Assembly: GCA_017883205.1 (NCBI GenBank)
Contig: JADGNZ010000024.1
Span: forward strand, 29,429 to 93,428
DNA: 64,000 nt
Source: Thermoanaerobaculia bacterium
GTDB lineage: Bacteria > Acidobacteriota > Thermoanaerobaculia > Gp7-AA8
Reading direction: 5' to 3'
Part shown: one piece after another, positions 41,105-50,727 of the stretch
How the letters are laid out: every line of letters begins with the position of its first letter
Numbering within the stretch: position 1 is the stretch's first letter
The notes under the pieces: model-generated
The model's database searches: none
Seen by the model: the letters and a program-made list of their open reading frames with translations, nothing else
Told to the model about the DNA's origin: nothing
Position numbers and translations under genes: made by a program

Positions 41105-43243
41105 TCAGTTCAGTGGCCCGGCAACGACCGTAACCGACTGCTCGCCCATTGTGAGGCCCACGCGCAATGGCGCGCGGCTCGGAACTCTCCCCGCGAGTGC
41201 TGCGAATGCGTAATTAACCACTGGAACCGCCCAGATCTCGTACGCTCCGGCCGGAAGATTCAGAACGCGCAATGTCGGTGAGTTTTCATATTGACCGGTC
41301 AAATGCAGGATGACGGGCTGCGGAATCAGTTCGCCATTGAAACGAAAAATAAGCATCGCGGGGAGAGGTTTGTCGTCAGCGTCGCGCATCTCCGCGCGAA
41401 GCGCCCCTGCCGGCGCCGGAACGATGAGGCGAAGCGGATTGGCATCGGAGCTCTCCGTTGCCACGACATGCGCGATGCCGAACGAGCCATCGCGTGGCAG
41501 GATGTAGATCGTCTTGACCTCGCCGCGGCGGAGATTCAACGTCAGACGTCCCGCGCCGTCGGTCGTGTATGTGCGCTCGGCGTTTATACCGTAACCGTCG
41601 CTGGCGATACCCTCGAGCACCGGCGCGTCTGCAACAGGTTGCCCAGACGGCCACACGAACTCGACGACCTGCTGAAAGCCACGCGCTAGTGGGAAGTCGA
41701 TCTGCCGGTCCGTGGAGTCCTCGGCGGCGACGCTCACCGTGGCTTTCGCCGGCACATGTTCGGGTGCCTCGGCGCGCAGCTCGTACGTTCCGGCTCTGAC
41801 GGCCAGAATCGAGTACCGGCCGTCGGGCTCAATGGGCAGAACGGAATTCGATTGACTATCGCCCGACACAACCTGCAGCTTGAGCGATGGCTGTTCAACG
41901 GATTGGTTCGTCTCCTCGTCGAAGATGCGTCCCCGAATGTAGCGCCGATGGAATTGGATATCCCATGCCGAGGGATCCGTGCCGAGCTGCGGCGAAAAGA
42001 CAAGCTCGTTCGTGTCCGCCGCGTTGAGAAAGCCGATAAGGATGCCGTGCTGCCACATGCTGCCGCCAAAGCGCCCCGAGTCATCGATGGACACGTTGAC
42101 GCGCCACGCATGAGCAGGGCCGCGAAGGTCAAGGTTGCCGCCGCCGCGCAGAGGCTCTTCGCCGATGCGGACGCTGCCGTCGAGGCGGAAGGGAGCGATG
42201 CGTATTTCCTCCTCGCGATCGGTATCCTTCATCTCGAATTCTTTCGACAACCTTTGCAACGTCTCTTTCCCTTCGATCACCACGACGTACTTGCCTGCAC
42301 TCAGATCCGGGAAGGAGATCTGGTCGTCTCTCTCGGGCAGCTCGCGTTGGGCAATCGGAGAGGGCTCGTTCTTCTCCGGCGTCTCGCGCAACAGGCGGAC
42401 GCGCAGCGGCAGGTTTTCGACATCAGGCCGCACGAGCCTCAGGGTGAGCTTGAATCCCGTGCCGAGGTGAATCGTGCCGAGGTCGGCTTCACCGCTTACG
42501 TTGACGAGCGGGAGGAGCACGGAGGCGAAATGCGCTTGGGTGACGACTACTTCGTCGGGGATCGGCTCCGCCAGCTCGGTGCGAAATTGCCCCTGTTCAT
42601 TGGTAGTGGTCTGGATTTTGCCGTCGGGCCGGACGATCTGCACACCGGCGATCGGCTCGTCCTTCATGCTGACAACGAGGCCGGAGATCAGAGGCAGCGG
42701 TTTCAGGGCAATCTCGCCGAGGGCGATGTCCTTCTTCGCGTTCAGCGTCCGCTTGGCGACCAGGTGATGCTCCGCGGCGATGGTCATGAGATAGGAGGCG
42801 GGCGGCACGCGGATGCTCCGGAGCTTTGGTACGACCTTCGTGCTGAGAGGAAACACCCATTCCTGTTCTTTCGCCGCGAATGTCAGGCGCGCATCGAGCG
42901 GCCAGCCCCGCTTCCGGTCGCCGGCGATCGCGAGGGTGACCTTGGAGCGCGATTTCTCATCGAGCGAAACCGTTGACGCTTTCGCAGCGATCGTTCCGAG
43001 GAGCAGGCGCGATCCGTCCGCGCTTGCCCAGGCGAATGCGCGGGAGGTCTCCGCCGGAACGACGGGCACCGTCAATCCCTCAGTGGCGGTGCACTCCTGA
43101 TCGTTCTTGTGAAGAACGCAGAGAGTCCCCTTTTCGACGTTTGCGTCGTCGGCCTGTAAAGCCACAAGCGTGAACAACAGAACGAGCAATGGCATGACGG
43201 CCGCTCCCAAAACCCGCGTGGTCCTGCGGGATCTCCCGCTCAC
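41105..43243 (-). CDS. Secreted multi-domain carboxypeptidase-regulatory-like protein
   Basis: This 712-residue protein has an N-terminal signal (VLGAAVMPLLVLLFTLVALQ, then ADD). The mature part contains repeated beta-sandwich modules of the carboxypeptidase-regulatory (transthyretin-like) type: LISGLVVSMKDEPIAGVQIV, then YIRGRIFDEETNQSVEQPSL, and several segments with GxYxxxVxAGTYELRAEAPEH. Such modules are typical for cell-surface or TonB-linked proteins; no barrel is attached here. Its start overlaps the stop of the upstream nucleoside hydrolase (ATGA), so both are read from one mRNA. Function is unknown, possibly substrate binding at the surface. Confidence 0.8.
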   Translation of the reverse strand: MSGRSRRTTRVLGAAVMPLLVLLFTLVALQADDANVEKGTLCVLHKNDQECTATEGLTVPVVPAETSRAFAWASADGSRLLLGTIAAKASTVSLDEKSRSKVTLAIAGDRKRGWPLDARLTFAAKEQEWVFPLSTKVVPKLRSIRVPPASYLMTIAAEHHLVAKRTLNAKKDIALGEIALKPLPLISGLVVSMKDEPIAGVQIVRPDGKIQTTTNEQGQFRTELAEPIPDEVVVTQAHFASVLLPLVNVSGEADLGTIHLGTGFKLTLRLVRPDVENLPLRVRLLRETPEKNEPSPIAQRELPERDDQISFPDLSAGKYVVVIEGKETLQRLSKEFEMKDTDREEEIRIAPFRLDGSVRIGEEPLRGGGNLDLRGPAHAWRVNVSIDDSGRFGGSMWQHGILIGFLNAADTNELVFSPQLGTDPSAWDIQFHRRYIRGRIFDEETNQSVEQPSLKLQVVSGDSQSNSVLPIEPDGRYSILAVRAGTYELRAEAPEHVPAKATVSVAAEDSTDRQIDFPLARGFQQVVEFVWPSGQPVADAPVLEGIASDGYGINAERTYTTDGAGRLTLNLRRGEVKTIYILPRDGSFGIAHVVATESSDANPLRLIVPAPAGALRAEMRDADDKPLPAMLIFRFNGELIPQPVILHLTGQYENSPTLRVLNLPAGAYEIWAVPVVNYAFAALAGRVPSRAPLRVGLTMGEQSVTVVAGPLN

Positions 43244-44187
43244 CTGTTGAACTGCTTCGCCACGTAGTCGTAGAACGCCTGCTGACCGTCCTTCGAGAAA
43301 TTCAGCACCACCTGCACCTCACGCCCGCCGGGCGCCTGCTTGATGCAGGCCTGCGTGTTGTTCAGCGCCGTGTCGATGGTGAGGTGCATTTTCGTTGGGG
43401 GCTCGAAGAATTTCGGACTGGTGAGCCAGCAGGTGGTGACGACGTCCCACATGTCGTAGAACGTTTCGTAGGTCACCAGCATGTAGCTCTCGAACGCCAG
43501 CTCCGAGTAGCGTGAGCCGTTGTGCGCCTGTACGGCCAGCGTCTCCATGAAGCTCGTGGCGATCGAGGCTCGGTTGGTCATGTCCAGCGGGAACTGGATG
43601 ATGGGACAGGTCGTGTTCTTGAAGACCCAGTCGACCGACACCGCATCCCAGAAGGCGTTCCACTCCGCGCATTTGTTCCACGGCGGCGTCGGGACGGTGG
43701 CCGGATCGAGATTGCCGCCGACGTGGATCGCGCCGCCCATCCAGATGATCTGCTCGATCTTCGAATTGAGCGCCGGCGAGGCCTTCAGCAGATTCATGAT
43801 CGGCGTGAACGGACAGGTCACGAGGAGCGTCACCTTGCCGGCGGCCTTTTCCATCAGCGACTGCACCAGCGCGTCGCCGTCAGGGAATGGCGGCCAGGCC
43901 GGATTGGGCGGAAACGTCTTCAGGCAGTTGATCTCCGACTCGCGCGTGCAGTCGCTGCGGTACTGCCACGGAAACGGATTCCAGCCGCGCGCGCTGCTGA
44001 GTCCCATGGGGATGTCGGTGCGGCCGATGTAGCTCATGACCTGCCAGGCAGTCTGCATGGCCTGGGAGTCGATGCAGTCGGCGTTGACGATCACAGCGCC
44101 GAGGAGATTGACGTTCGGCATGGTGGTCAGGAGAACCTGCGACATGTACTCGTCGATCGCAGCGTCGTGCACAAGGATGACGTCCAT
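43240..44187 (-). CDS. Nucleoside-hydrolase-like protein with altered metal site
   Basis: This 315-residue protein belongs to the inosine-uridine-preferring nucleoside hydrolase family, as seen in AAGKVTLLVTCPFTPIMNLL, SKIEQIIWMGGAIHVGGNLD and SVDWVFKNTTCPIIQFPLDM (Asn/Asp sites). The N-terminal DxDxGxDD calcium motif is changed to VHDAAIDEYMS, retaining only part of the acidic ligands. The enzyme would release bases from nucleosides, but this change and the Cys-rich sequence suggest altered specificity or activity. Its stop overlaps the start of the secreted protein at 43243. A second, more canonical hydrolase is divergently encoded 112 bp away. Confidence 0.82.
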   Translation of the reverse strand: MDVILVHDAAIDEYMSQVLLTTMPNVNLLGAVIVNADCIDSQAMQTAWQVMSYIGRTDIPMGLSSARGWNPFPWQYRSDCTRESEINCLKTFPPNPAWPPFPDGDALVQSLMEKAAGKVTLLVTCPFTPIMNLLKASPALNSKIEQIIWMGGAIHVGGNLDPATVPTPPWNKCAEWNAFWDAVSVDWVFKNTTCPIIQFPLDMTNRASIATSFMETLAVQAHNGSRYSELAFESYMLVTYETFYDMWDVVTTCWLTSPKFFEPPTKMHLTIDTALNNTQACIKQAPGGREVQVVLNFSKDGQQAFYDYVAKQFNR

Positions 44188-44299
44188 GGGGATGCTCCTT
44201 CCGAAGGTTTTGGGTGGATCTGCATCCTAACATTCTTGCGGGCCGAGGCAGCACGCTTTAGGATGGAGCCTCCCCGGAAAAGGTACGAAAGGCGGACGC

Positions 44300-45271
44300 A
44301 TGACGCGAATCCCTCTGCTCATCGACACTGACGTCGACATCGACGATTGGATGGCCATCCTCTATCTCTCGATGCATCCGAACGTCGATCTTCGCGGCAT
44401 CACGGTCACCGGCGTCGGCGCGTGTCATCTCACTCCCGGCACGCGCAACGCGCTCAACCTTCTGCAGCTCACGGGCAAGCCGGACGTGCCGGTCGCGAAG
44501 GGAACGAGCGCGCCGCTCCGCTACAGCAACGTCTTCCCGCAATCGATTCGCGGACCGATCGACGCCGTCTACAACGTTCCTCTTCCGGCCAATCCGACCG
44601 CGCCGGTGGCGGTGAGCGCCGTCGATTTTCTGCGCGCTACGCTGATGGCGTCGTCCACTCCGATGACCATCCTCGCCATCGGCGGCGGCACGAACCTAGG
44701 CACGCTTCTGCACACCTATCCTGACGTTGCGCCGAAGATCGAGCGCATCGTCATGATGGGCGGTGCGGTCCACGTTCCCGGGAACGTCAACGTCGTCGAT
44801 CCTGACTACACCAATCAGGTTGCGGAGTGGAACTTCTTCCTCGATCCGCTGGGCGGCCAGTACATGTTCGACTCCGGCGTGCCGGTCACGCTCATTCCGC
44901 TCGATGCGTCCGATCACGTGCCGCTGAATCTGCCGTTCTACGATCGCATCCAGCAGCGCCACTCCACGCCCCAGGCGGCGTTCATTTACCAGACGCTCAC
45001 CGCGGACATCCCCTTCGTCCAGAGCGGCAGTTTCTTTTTCTGGGACCCGCTGGCGGCCGCGGTCCTGACCGATCCCGGCCTGGCAAGCGGAAAGACGCTG
45101 ACGTTGCGCGTCGTGCAGGAGCTCGACGAAGAGGCAGACCACTCCGGGCAGCTCGTCGAAGATCCAAACGGTGCATCGATCGACGTGATGCTCGACGCGG
45201 ACGCCGACGCCTTCTACGACCTCTTCCTCGATGTGATCAATGGTTCCATCAGGGGTAAGGAGAACGCATGA
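44300..45271 (+). CDS. Inosine-uridine-preferring nucleoside hydrolase
   Basis: This 323-residue protein carries the metal site LLIDTDVDIDDWMAILYLSM (residues 6-25). One substitution, Asp for Gly in DTDxGxDD, is visible. It also has the motifs MTILAIGGGTNLGTLLHTYP, IERIVMMGGAVHVPGNVNVV and VPVTLIPLDASDHVPLNLPF. It hydrolyses purine or pyrimidine nucleosides to base and ribose in the cytoplasm. Its stop overlaps the start of the xanthine dehydrogenase gene (ATGA), so the base formed here could be passed on to oxidation. It is the leading gene of the plus-strand purine operon. Confidence 0.9.
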   Translation: MTRIPLLIDTDVDIDDWMAILYLSMHPNVDLRGITVTGVGACHLTPGTRNALNLLQLTGKPDVPVAKGTSAPLRYSNVFPQSIRGPIDAVYNVPLPANPTAPVAVSAVDFLRATLMASSTPMTILAIGGGTNLGTLLHTYPDVAPKIERIVMMGGAVHVPGNVNVVDPDYTNQVAEWNFFLDPLGGQYMFDSGVPVTLIPLDASDHVPLNLPFYDRIQQRHSTPQAAFIYQTLTADIPFVQSGSFFFWDPLAAAVLTDPGLASGKTLTLRVVQELDEEADHSGQLVEDPNGASIDVMLDADADAFYDLFLDVINGSIRGKENA

Positions 45272-48200
45272 GCACATCCCACGCGATCGTCTTCTACGTC
45301 AACGGAAACCGGGTCGAGATTGCCGATCCCGATCCGACGACGCTGCTCATCGACTGGCTTCGCAGCGACGCCATCGGTTTCACCGGCACGAAGCTCTCCT
45401 GCGGCGAAGGCGGCTGCGGCGCCTGCACGGTGATGCTGTCGCGCTGGGATGCCGAGGAGCGACGCGTGGTCGAGACCGCGATCAACTCGTGTCTGCGTCC
45501 GCTTTGTTCGCTCGACGGCGCCATGATCACGACCACGGAGGGGATCGGCAGCACGCGCGAGAAACTCGATCCCGTGCAGTACGCGATCGCCGCGAACAAT
45601 GGATCGCAGTGCGGCTTCTGCACGCCCGGCTTCGTGATGAACATGTTCACGTTCCTGCGCAGCAATCCGAAGCCCGAGCAGCAGCAGATCGAAGATCTCT
45701 TCGACGGCCATCTCTGCCGCTGCACCGGCTACCGCCCGATCCTCGAAGGGATGAAGACCTTCGCTGTCGATTTCAAGAAGCACAACACCTACTCGACGAA
45801 TCACCGCTGTTTCGCCGATGTGCCGATCGAACAGCATCTGCCGGGACCTCGTCCCGCGCTCGAGTTTCCGCCCGAGCTGATCGAGTACGCGAACACGACG
45901 TCGTCGCTCGAAAGCGCCGGCCGCGGTTACCGCTGGTTCCGGCCTGCGAACCTCGGGGAGGCGCAGCAGATCAAAGCCGCAAACGGTGGCAACTCGGCGA
46001 ACGTCAAGCTCGTCGTCGGCAACACGTCGATCGGCATCTACAAAGCTGACGTCGCCGACCCGCACGTCCTCATCGACGTCCACGCGATTCCCGCTCTCCT
46101 CGGATTCCGCGACTCCGGCAAAGGCCTCGACGTCGGTGCCGCGGAGTCGCTGCAGAACGTGATCGACGAACTGCAGCGCGTCATCGCGACGAAGCCGAAG
46201 GAGAAGACGCGCGGCTTCGCGGCGTTCCGCACGCATCTGCTCGACGTTGCCAATCTGCAGGTGCGCAACATCGGCTCGATCGGCGGCAACGTGATGATGA
46301 CGCGGGCGCAGGCGGAGACCGACTCTCCGTTTCCGTCCGACGTCTACCTCGTCCTCGAAACCCTCGGCGCGTCGATCACCATCGCCTCACGCGATTACGC
46401 CGACGGCATCAAGACCTTCGCGATGGCCGCTTTGCCGGCGGTATCGACGTTGCCCGCCGACGCCATCGCGCAGTCGTTCCACATTCCGTACTCGCAGGCA
46501 GGCGACGAGATCGAGACGTTCAAGATCGCCTATCGCGATCAGAACGCGCACGCGATCGTGAACGCCGGCTTCGTCGTCCGGCTCGATAAAAAAGGTGTCG
46601 TCGAGGCGGCCACGATCCTCTACGGCGGACTGGCGGCGATGCCGTCGCGGATGACGAAAACAGAGGCGGCCATCATCGGCGCGAAGTGGACCGATGCGAC
46701 GCTGCAGAAAGCGCTCGACGTACTCGCGCCCGAAGTCGCGGGCGTCATTCGTCCGATGCCGGGGACGAACTTCCTGCCGGATGGCTATCGCGAGTCGCTC
46801 ACGGAAACGCTCTTCTACAAATTCTTTCTCCATGTCGCCAACGAGCGCTTCCCAAAGGAAGTGCAGCCGGAGAATCGCTCCGGCGGCGAGGTCTACGTGC
46901 GGCCGCTCTCCGGCGGCACACAGACCGTGAGCGTCTATCACCAGGAACGCCCCGTCGGCGAGCCGATCCTCAAGACCACCGCGTTTGTGCAAGCCGCCGG
47001 CGAGCAGAAGTACACGCAGGACATCCCGCTGCCGCCGCACGGCTACGACTCCGCGTTCGTCATCAGCGAGATCGCCAGCGGCACGTTCGGTTACAAGAAG
47101 AACGCCCAGGCCGCGTTGAAAGCGGCGCAGTCAAAGTACGACGGCGTAGTCGCCTACGTCACCGCCGACGACGTCCCCAACAAGGCGAAACCCTACGTCG
47201 GCCTTGGCGGCGACGACGTCGTCTTCGCGCTCAACCAACAGATCATCTGCTGGGGTCAGCCGATCGGACTGGTCGTGGCGAAGGATCGCTGGACCGCGCA
47301 ACGCGCCGCGTACTACATCCAAACGGAGATGATCGACTTCGCCCCGACGACGCCGGTGCTGACGATCGACGAGGCCGTCGCGGCCAAAGACTTCTTCACC
47401 GACCAGCCCTACAACGAGCACATCCCGTACATCACACGCAAGGGCAGCGACGAGAAGTGGCTGAAGCATCCGACGCAGCCGATGAAGGGATGCGACGTGG
47501 TCGAAGGGGAGATGGGGAACGAAGCGCAGGAGCATTTCTACATGGAGACGCAGTCTGCGCTCGCGCTGCCCGACGCGCAGGGTGCGATGACGATCTACGC
47601 GGGAACGCAGCAGGGATCGTCGGTGCAGTCTGCCGTCGCGCAGCTCCTCGAGATCGAGAACAGCGCCGTGACCGTCTTTCAGCGTCCGCTCGGCGGCGGA
47701 TTCGGCGGCAAGCAGGCTCGCCCGCTGGTCATCGATCCGGCCGCTGCGATCGCTGCGTGGATTCTCAATCGTCCCGTGCGGCTGATCCTCGACCGCAATA
47801 CGGATATGAATGTCACCGGCAAGCGCCATCCCTATCAAGGGCACTTCCACGCGACGTTCACGAAGAAGGGCGAGATCAAAGGCTACAAGGTTCAGCTCTA
47901 CTCCAACGGCGGCTCGACGTATGACCTCAGCTTCCCGGTGATGGATCTTTCGCAGCAGCACTCGGATGGCGCGTACTTCGTGCCGACGTGGCACAGCCGC
48001 GGGGACGTGACGCGCACGAACAACGCCAGCAACACCGCCTTCCGCAGTTTCGGCGTCGTGCAGGCCACGCTGATCTGCGAGGAGGCCATTGAGAAGATCG
48101 CCCATGCGTGCGGCATGCGTGCCGAGGATGTGCGGTGGAAGAACATGTACCAGGATGGATCGAGGCGCTCGTATCAGTTGACCCCGTACGCGCAGAAGCT

Positions 48201-49311
48201 TGATCACTGCAACATCCGCGACCTCTGGAAGCGGCTGATGAAGTCGTCCGACTTCAACAAGCGACGCGACGCTGTCGACAAGTTCAACGCGAAGAGCCGC
48301 TGGCGCAAGCGCGGGCTGACGATGATCCCGATCAAGTACGGTGTCGGCTATCAACCGCGCCTGCTCGATCAGGGCGTCGCGTATGTCGCCGCGTATGCAG
48401 CCGACGGAAGCGTGATGCTGCAGCACGGCGGTGCGGAGTCCGGTCAGGGTATCGACACGAAGATGATGCAGATCGCCGCGGAAACCCTCGGCATCGACAT
48501 GAGCATCATCCGCGTCGCGATGACGTCGACTGACACGATGCCGAATGCGACGCCGACCGCGGCGTCGTCAGGATCAGATTTATTCGGCGGCGCCGTGCGC
48601 AATGCCTGCCTCGAATTGCGCGCCCGTCTCGAGAAGTACTGCAAGGAGAACAAGGTCAAGGGCTGGAAGACAGATTGGAAGAAGCTCTGGCCGGCGATCA
48701 TTAGCGGCGCCTACGCCGCTCGCGTGAATCTGGCCGTGGAGGGTTTCTACCAGACGCCGCTGATCGGCGACATCGAGGGGTCGACTCAGTACGGACGCGC
48801 CTTCCTCTACTTCGTCTACGGCGCCGCGGCGAGCGAGGTCGAGATCGACGTGCTCACCGGCGAGACGACGGTCCTTCGCTCCGACATCCTCATCGACATC
48901 GGCCACAGTCTCAATCCCTGCCTCGACGTCGGCCAGGTCGAAGGCGCGTTCGTCCAGGGGCTTGGTCTCATGACGACCGAGCAGATGATGTACGAACCCG
49001 ACGGCCGCCTCTACTCGAACGGCACGTGGGAGTACAAGCCTCCGTGCTCGAAGTCGATCCCCGTGGACCTGCGCGTCACCATCGACAAAGGAGGCGATCC
49101 GAATCAGACAGATTCAGCGGTCATGTCCTCGCGCGGAATCGGCGAACCGCCGCTGGTGCTGTCGACGTCAGTGTTCTTCGCGATCAAGCAAGCCATCATG
49201 GCCGCCCGGCGCGATCAGGGCGACAACACATGGTTCGCGATGCCCGCGCCTGCAACCGTGGGGCGGGTACAAAGTCACTGCCGAGTGAGAAGGGGGTCGA
49301 TGCATTTGTGA
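45268..49311 (+). CDS. Single-chain xanthine dehydrogenase (fused Fe-S, FAD and molybdopterin domains)
   Basis: This 1347-residue protein combines all three parts of xanthine dehydrogenase in one chain, as in eukaryotic enzymes; bacteria usually use two or three subunits. The N-terminus has both [2Fe-2S] sites: LSCGEGGCGACTVML and SQCGFCTPGFVMNM with HLCRCTGYRPIL. The FAD domain follows (LVVGNTSIGIYKADVADP to about residue 480). The molybdenum domain includes PLGGGFGGKQARP, NTAFRSFGVVQATLI and the catalytic Glu1293 in SRGIGEPPLVLS. It oxidises hypoxanthine and xanthine to urate, likely after the coupled nucleoside hydrolase. Substrate assignment rests on context plus family. The GTCGGGG repeats at 49312-49345 follow. 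Confidence 0.93.
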   Translation: MSTSHAIVFYVNGNRVEIADPDPTTLLIDWLRSDAIGFTGTKLSCGEGGCGACTVMLSRWDAEERRVVETAINSCLRPLCSLDGAMITTTEGIGSTREKLDPVQYAIAANNGSQCGFCTPGFVMNMFTFLRSNPKPEQQQIEDLFDGHLCRCTGYRPILEGMKTFAVDFKKHNTYSTNHRCFADVPIEQHLPGPRPALEFPPELIEYANTTSSLESAGRGYRWFRPANLGEAQQIKAANGGNSANVKLVVGNTSIGIYKADVADPHVLIDVHAIPALLGFRDSGKGLDVGAAESLQNVIDELQRVIATKPKEKTRGFAAFRTHLLDVANLQVRNIGSIGGNVMMTRAQAETDSPFPSDVYLVLETLGASITIASRDYADGIKTFAMAALPAVSTLPADAIAQSFHIPYSQAGDEIETFKIAYRDQNAHAIVNAGFVVRLDKKGVVEAATILYGGLAAMPSRMTKTEAAIIGAKWTDATLQKALDVLAPEVAGVIRPMPGTNFLPDGYRESLTETLFYKFFLHVANERFPKEVQPENRSGGEVYVRPLSGGTQTVSVYHQERPVGEPILKTTAFVQAAGEQKYTQDIPLPPHGYDSAFVISEIASGTFGYKKNAQAALKAAQSKYDGVVAYVTADDVPNKAKPYVGLGGDDVVFALNQQIICWGQPIGLVVAKDRWTAQRAAYYIQTEMIDFAPTTPVLTIDEAVAAKDFFTDQPYNEHIPYITRKGSDEKWLKHPTQPMKGCDVVEGEMGNEAQEHFYMETQSALALPDAQGAMTIYAGTQQGSSVQSAVAQLLEIENSAVTVFQRPLGGGFGGKQARPLVIDPAAAIAAWILNRPVRLILDRNTDMNVTGKRHPYQGHFHATFTKKGEIKGYKVQLYSNGGSTYDLSFPVMDLSQQHSDGAYFVPTWHSRGDVTRTNNASNTAFRSFGVVQATLICEEAIEKIAHACGMRAEDVRWKNMYQDGSRRSYQLTPYAQKLDHCNIRDLWKRLMKSSDFNKRRDAVDKFNAKSRWRKRGLTMIPIKYGVGYQPRLLDQGVAYVAAYAADGSVMLQHGGAESGQGIDTKMMQIAAETLGIDMSIIRVAMTSTDTMPNATPTAASSGSDLFGGAVRNACLELRARLEKYCKENKVKGWKTDWKKLWPAIISGAYAARVNLAVEGFYQTPLIGDIEGSTQYGRAFLYFVYGAAASEVEIDVLTGETTVLRSDILIDIGHSLNPCLDVGQVEGAFVQGLGLMTTEQMMYEPDGRLYSNGTWEYKPPCSKSIPVDLRVTIDKGGDPNQTDSAVMSSRGIGEPPLVLSTSVFFAIKQAIMAARRDQGDNTWFAMPAPATVGRVQSHCRVRRGSMHL

Positions 49312-49530
49312 TGCGGGGGTCGGTTGTCGGGGGTCGGGTGTCGGAGTCAGAAGGAAATCCGCGCCGTGCGCGAAAAGAGGTGGGAAGCCTTGCCAACCAT
49401 CGTTATTACCTAATCCATTACCTAATTAGCCGAGTTGTTACCTGATTGCCCGGACGCGTCTCCATCGGGCGTCAGGACCCCTCCCGAGACACTCGACGCG
49501 GCCCTCCTTCCGACAATGCATCGTGAGCTT

Positions 49531-50637
49531 TCATTGCGCTCCTCCCGAACCAGAAATGCGCCGGGCCGCCTGCTCGCGGGCGTGTTCAATGGCCTGGTGA
49601 AGCCGGGCGCGGAGCAGCGGCTGAGGAGGTAACTCCGTAAGGTATTCGCTGACGCGGATGGATCTGGCATCGAGCTGAAGCAGCTCCACCTGCTCGGCAT
49701 CGGCGGAAGCACAGAGAATGAGTCCGATGGGGGGCTCTTCACCTCGAGCGCGCTCGTATTTGTCCAACCATCGCAGGTACAGCTCCATCTGGCCAACGTG
49801 GGCTGGCTGAAAGGACTCCAGCTTCAGTTCGACGGCGATCAGGCGGCGCAGGTGACGGTGGAAAAAGAGCAGATCGAGGTGAAAGTCATTGTCGCCGATG
49901 CTCAAGCGCTTCTGCCGTGCAAGGAACGCGAATCCAGTTCCAAACTCCAACAGAACACCCTCGATCTCGCGCAGGATGGCGCTTTCGAGGTCGCGCTCGC
50001 TGTAGGCTCCGGTGAGCCCCAGCAGATCGAGAAGGTATGGATCGCGGAAGACCGTGTCGGGGGTCATCTGCCCAACCCGCAGGTTGACGATCTCCGCCGC
50101 GATGACGTCTTTCGGTTTTCTCGACAGCGCCGTGCGCTGGAACAGCATGCCACCAATCTTCTGCCGGAGCGTGCGCACGTCCCAGCGCTCGATGCGGCAC
50201 ATCTCCGCGTAAAAATCGCGCGCGAGCGGGTCCTTGATGGGGAGTAGCTCGATGATGTGACTCCAGCTCAATTGTGTCGACAGCGTCGACAGAATGTGTT
50301 CATCCGTAACCCATTCGGCAAACCGGGCCATCCGTGTGAGAGCGGTGTAGCTAAACCCAGCCCCGAACTCCGCCGTCAATTCTTGCGACGCTGTCGCAAG
50401 AATCTGCTTCCCGTACTCTGCCCTGCCCGCCTGAAGATTCTCCCTGAGCAGACGTCGCCCAACCTCCCAACAAAGCAGTGTATAGGTCGAATTGGCGGCT
50501 GTCGCAATCCGCTGACGGGCGGAGTGGATGAGAGTGCGTAGATCGGCCAACAAGGCCGCATGACTTGCGCCCGTGAGAGCGACCTTGGGGGACTCTGTGG
50601 AGTCGGCGCCAGACCGCTTAGGGGCCTTCTTCTTCAT
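49531..50637 (-). CDS. PDDEXK nuclease domain protein (YhcG/DUF1016 type)
   Basis: This 368-residue protein has the N-terminal DUF1016 helical domain (LLADLRTLIHSARQRIATAA, NSTYTLLCWEVGRRL, QLSWSHIIELLPIKDPLARD) and a C-terminal PDDEXK nuclease core: FHLDLLFFHRHLRRLIAVEL then KLESFQPAHVGQMELYLRWL, which places the Asp, Glu and Lys active-site residues. Such proteins are associated with mobile elements and R-M or DNA-repair loci. The C-terminus is Arg-rich. It lies next to two toxin-antitoxin modules, so the region 49.5-55.3 kb may be a small defence/stability island. Confidence 0.88.
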   Translation of the reverse strand: MKKKAPKRSGADSTESPKVALTGASHAALLADLRTLIHSARQRIATAANSTYTLLCWEVGRRLLRENLQAGRAEYGKQILATASQELTAEFGAGFSYTALTRMARFAEWVTDEHILSTLSTQLSWSHIIELLPIKDPLARDFYAEMCRIERWDVRTLRQKIGGMLFQRTALSRKPKDVIAAEIVNLRVGQMTPDTVFRDPYLLDLLGLTGAYSERDLESAILREIEGVLLEFGTGFAFLARQKRLSIGDNDFHLDLLFFHRHLRRLIAVELKLESFQPAHVGQMELYLRWLDKYERARGEEPPIGLILCASADAEQVELLQLDARSIRVSEYLTELPPQPLLRARLHQAIEHAREQAARRISGSGGAQ

Positions 50638-50727
50638 CGCCCCGCTCCGGTCATCAGCAATCCATCCAGCAAACCCATCGGCTTCTTTCTCGATGGCGAT
50701 GGCTTCGACCGCCGATCGCGACGCTTC

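Noticed and set aside
41756..42976. Plus-strand 406-codon frame
   Set aside because: It is antisense to the secreted carboxypeptidase-regulatory-like protein, with no domain or start signal.
47131..48426. Long minus-strand open frame of 431 codons
   Set aside because: It lies opposite the xanthine dehydrogenase gene, is Arg/Leu/Asp-rich without motifs, and arises from the strong GC bias of codon third positions.
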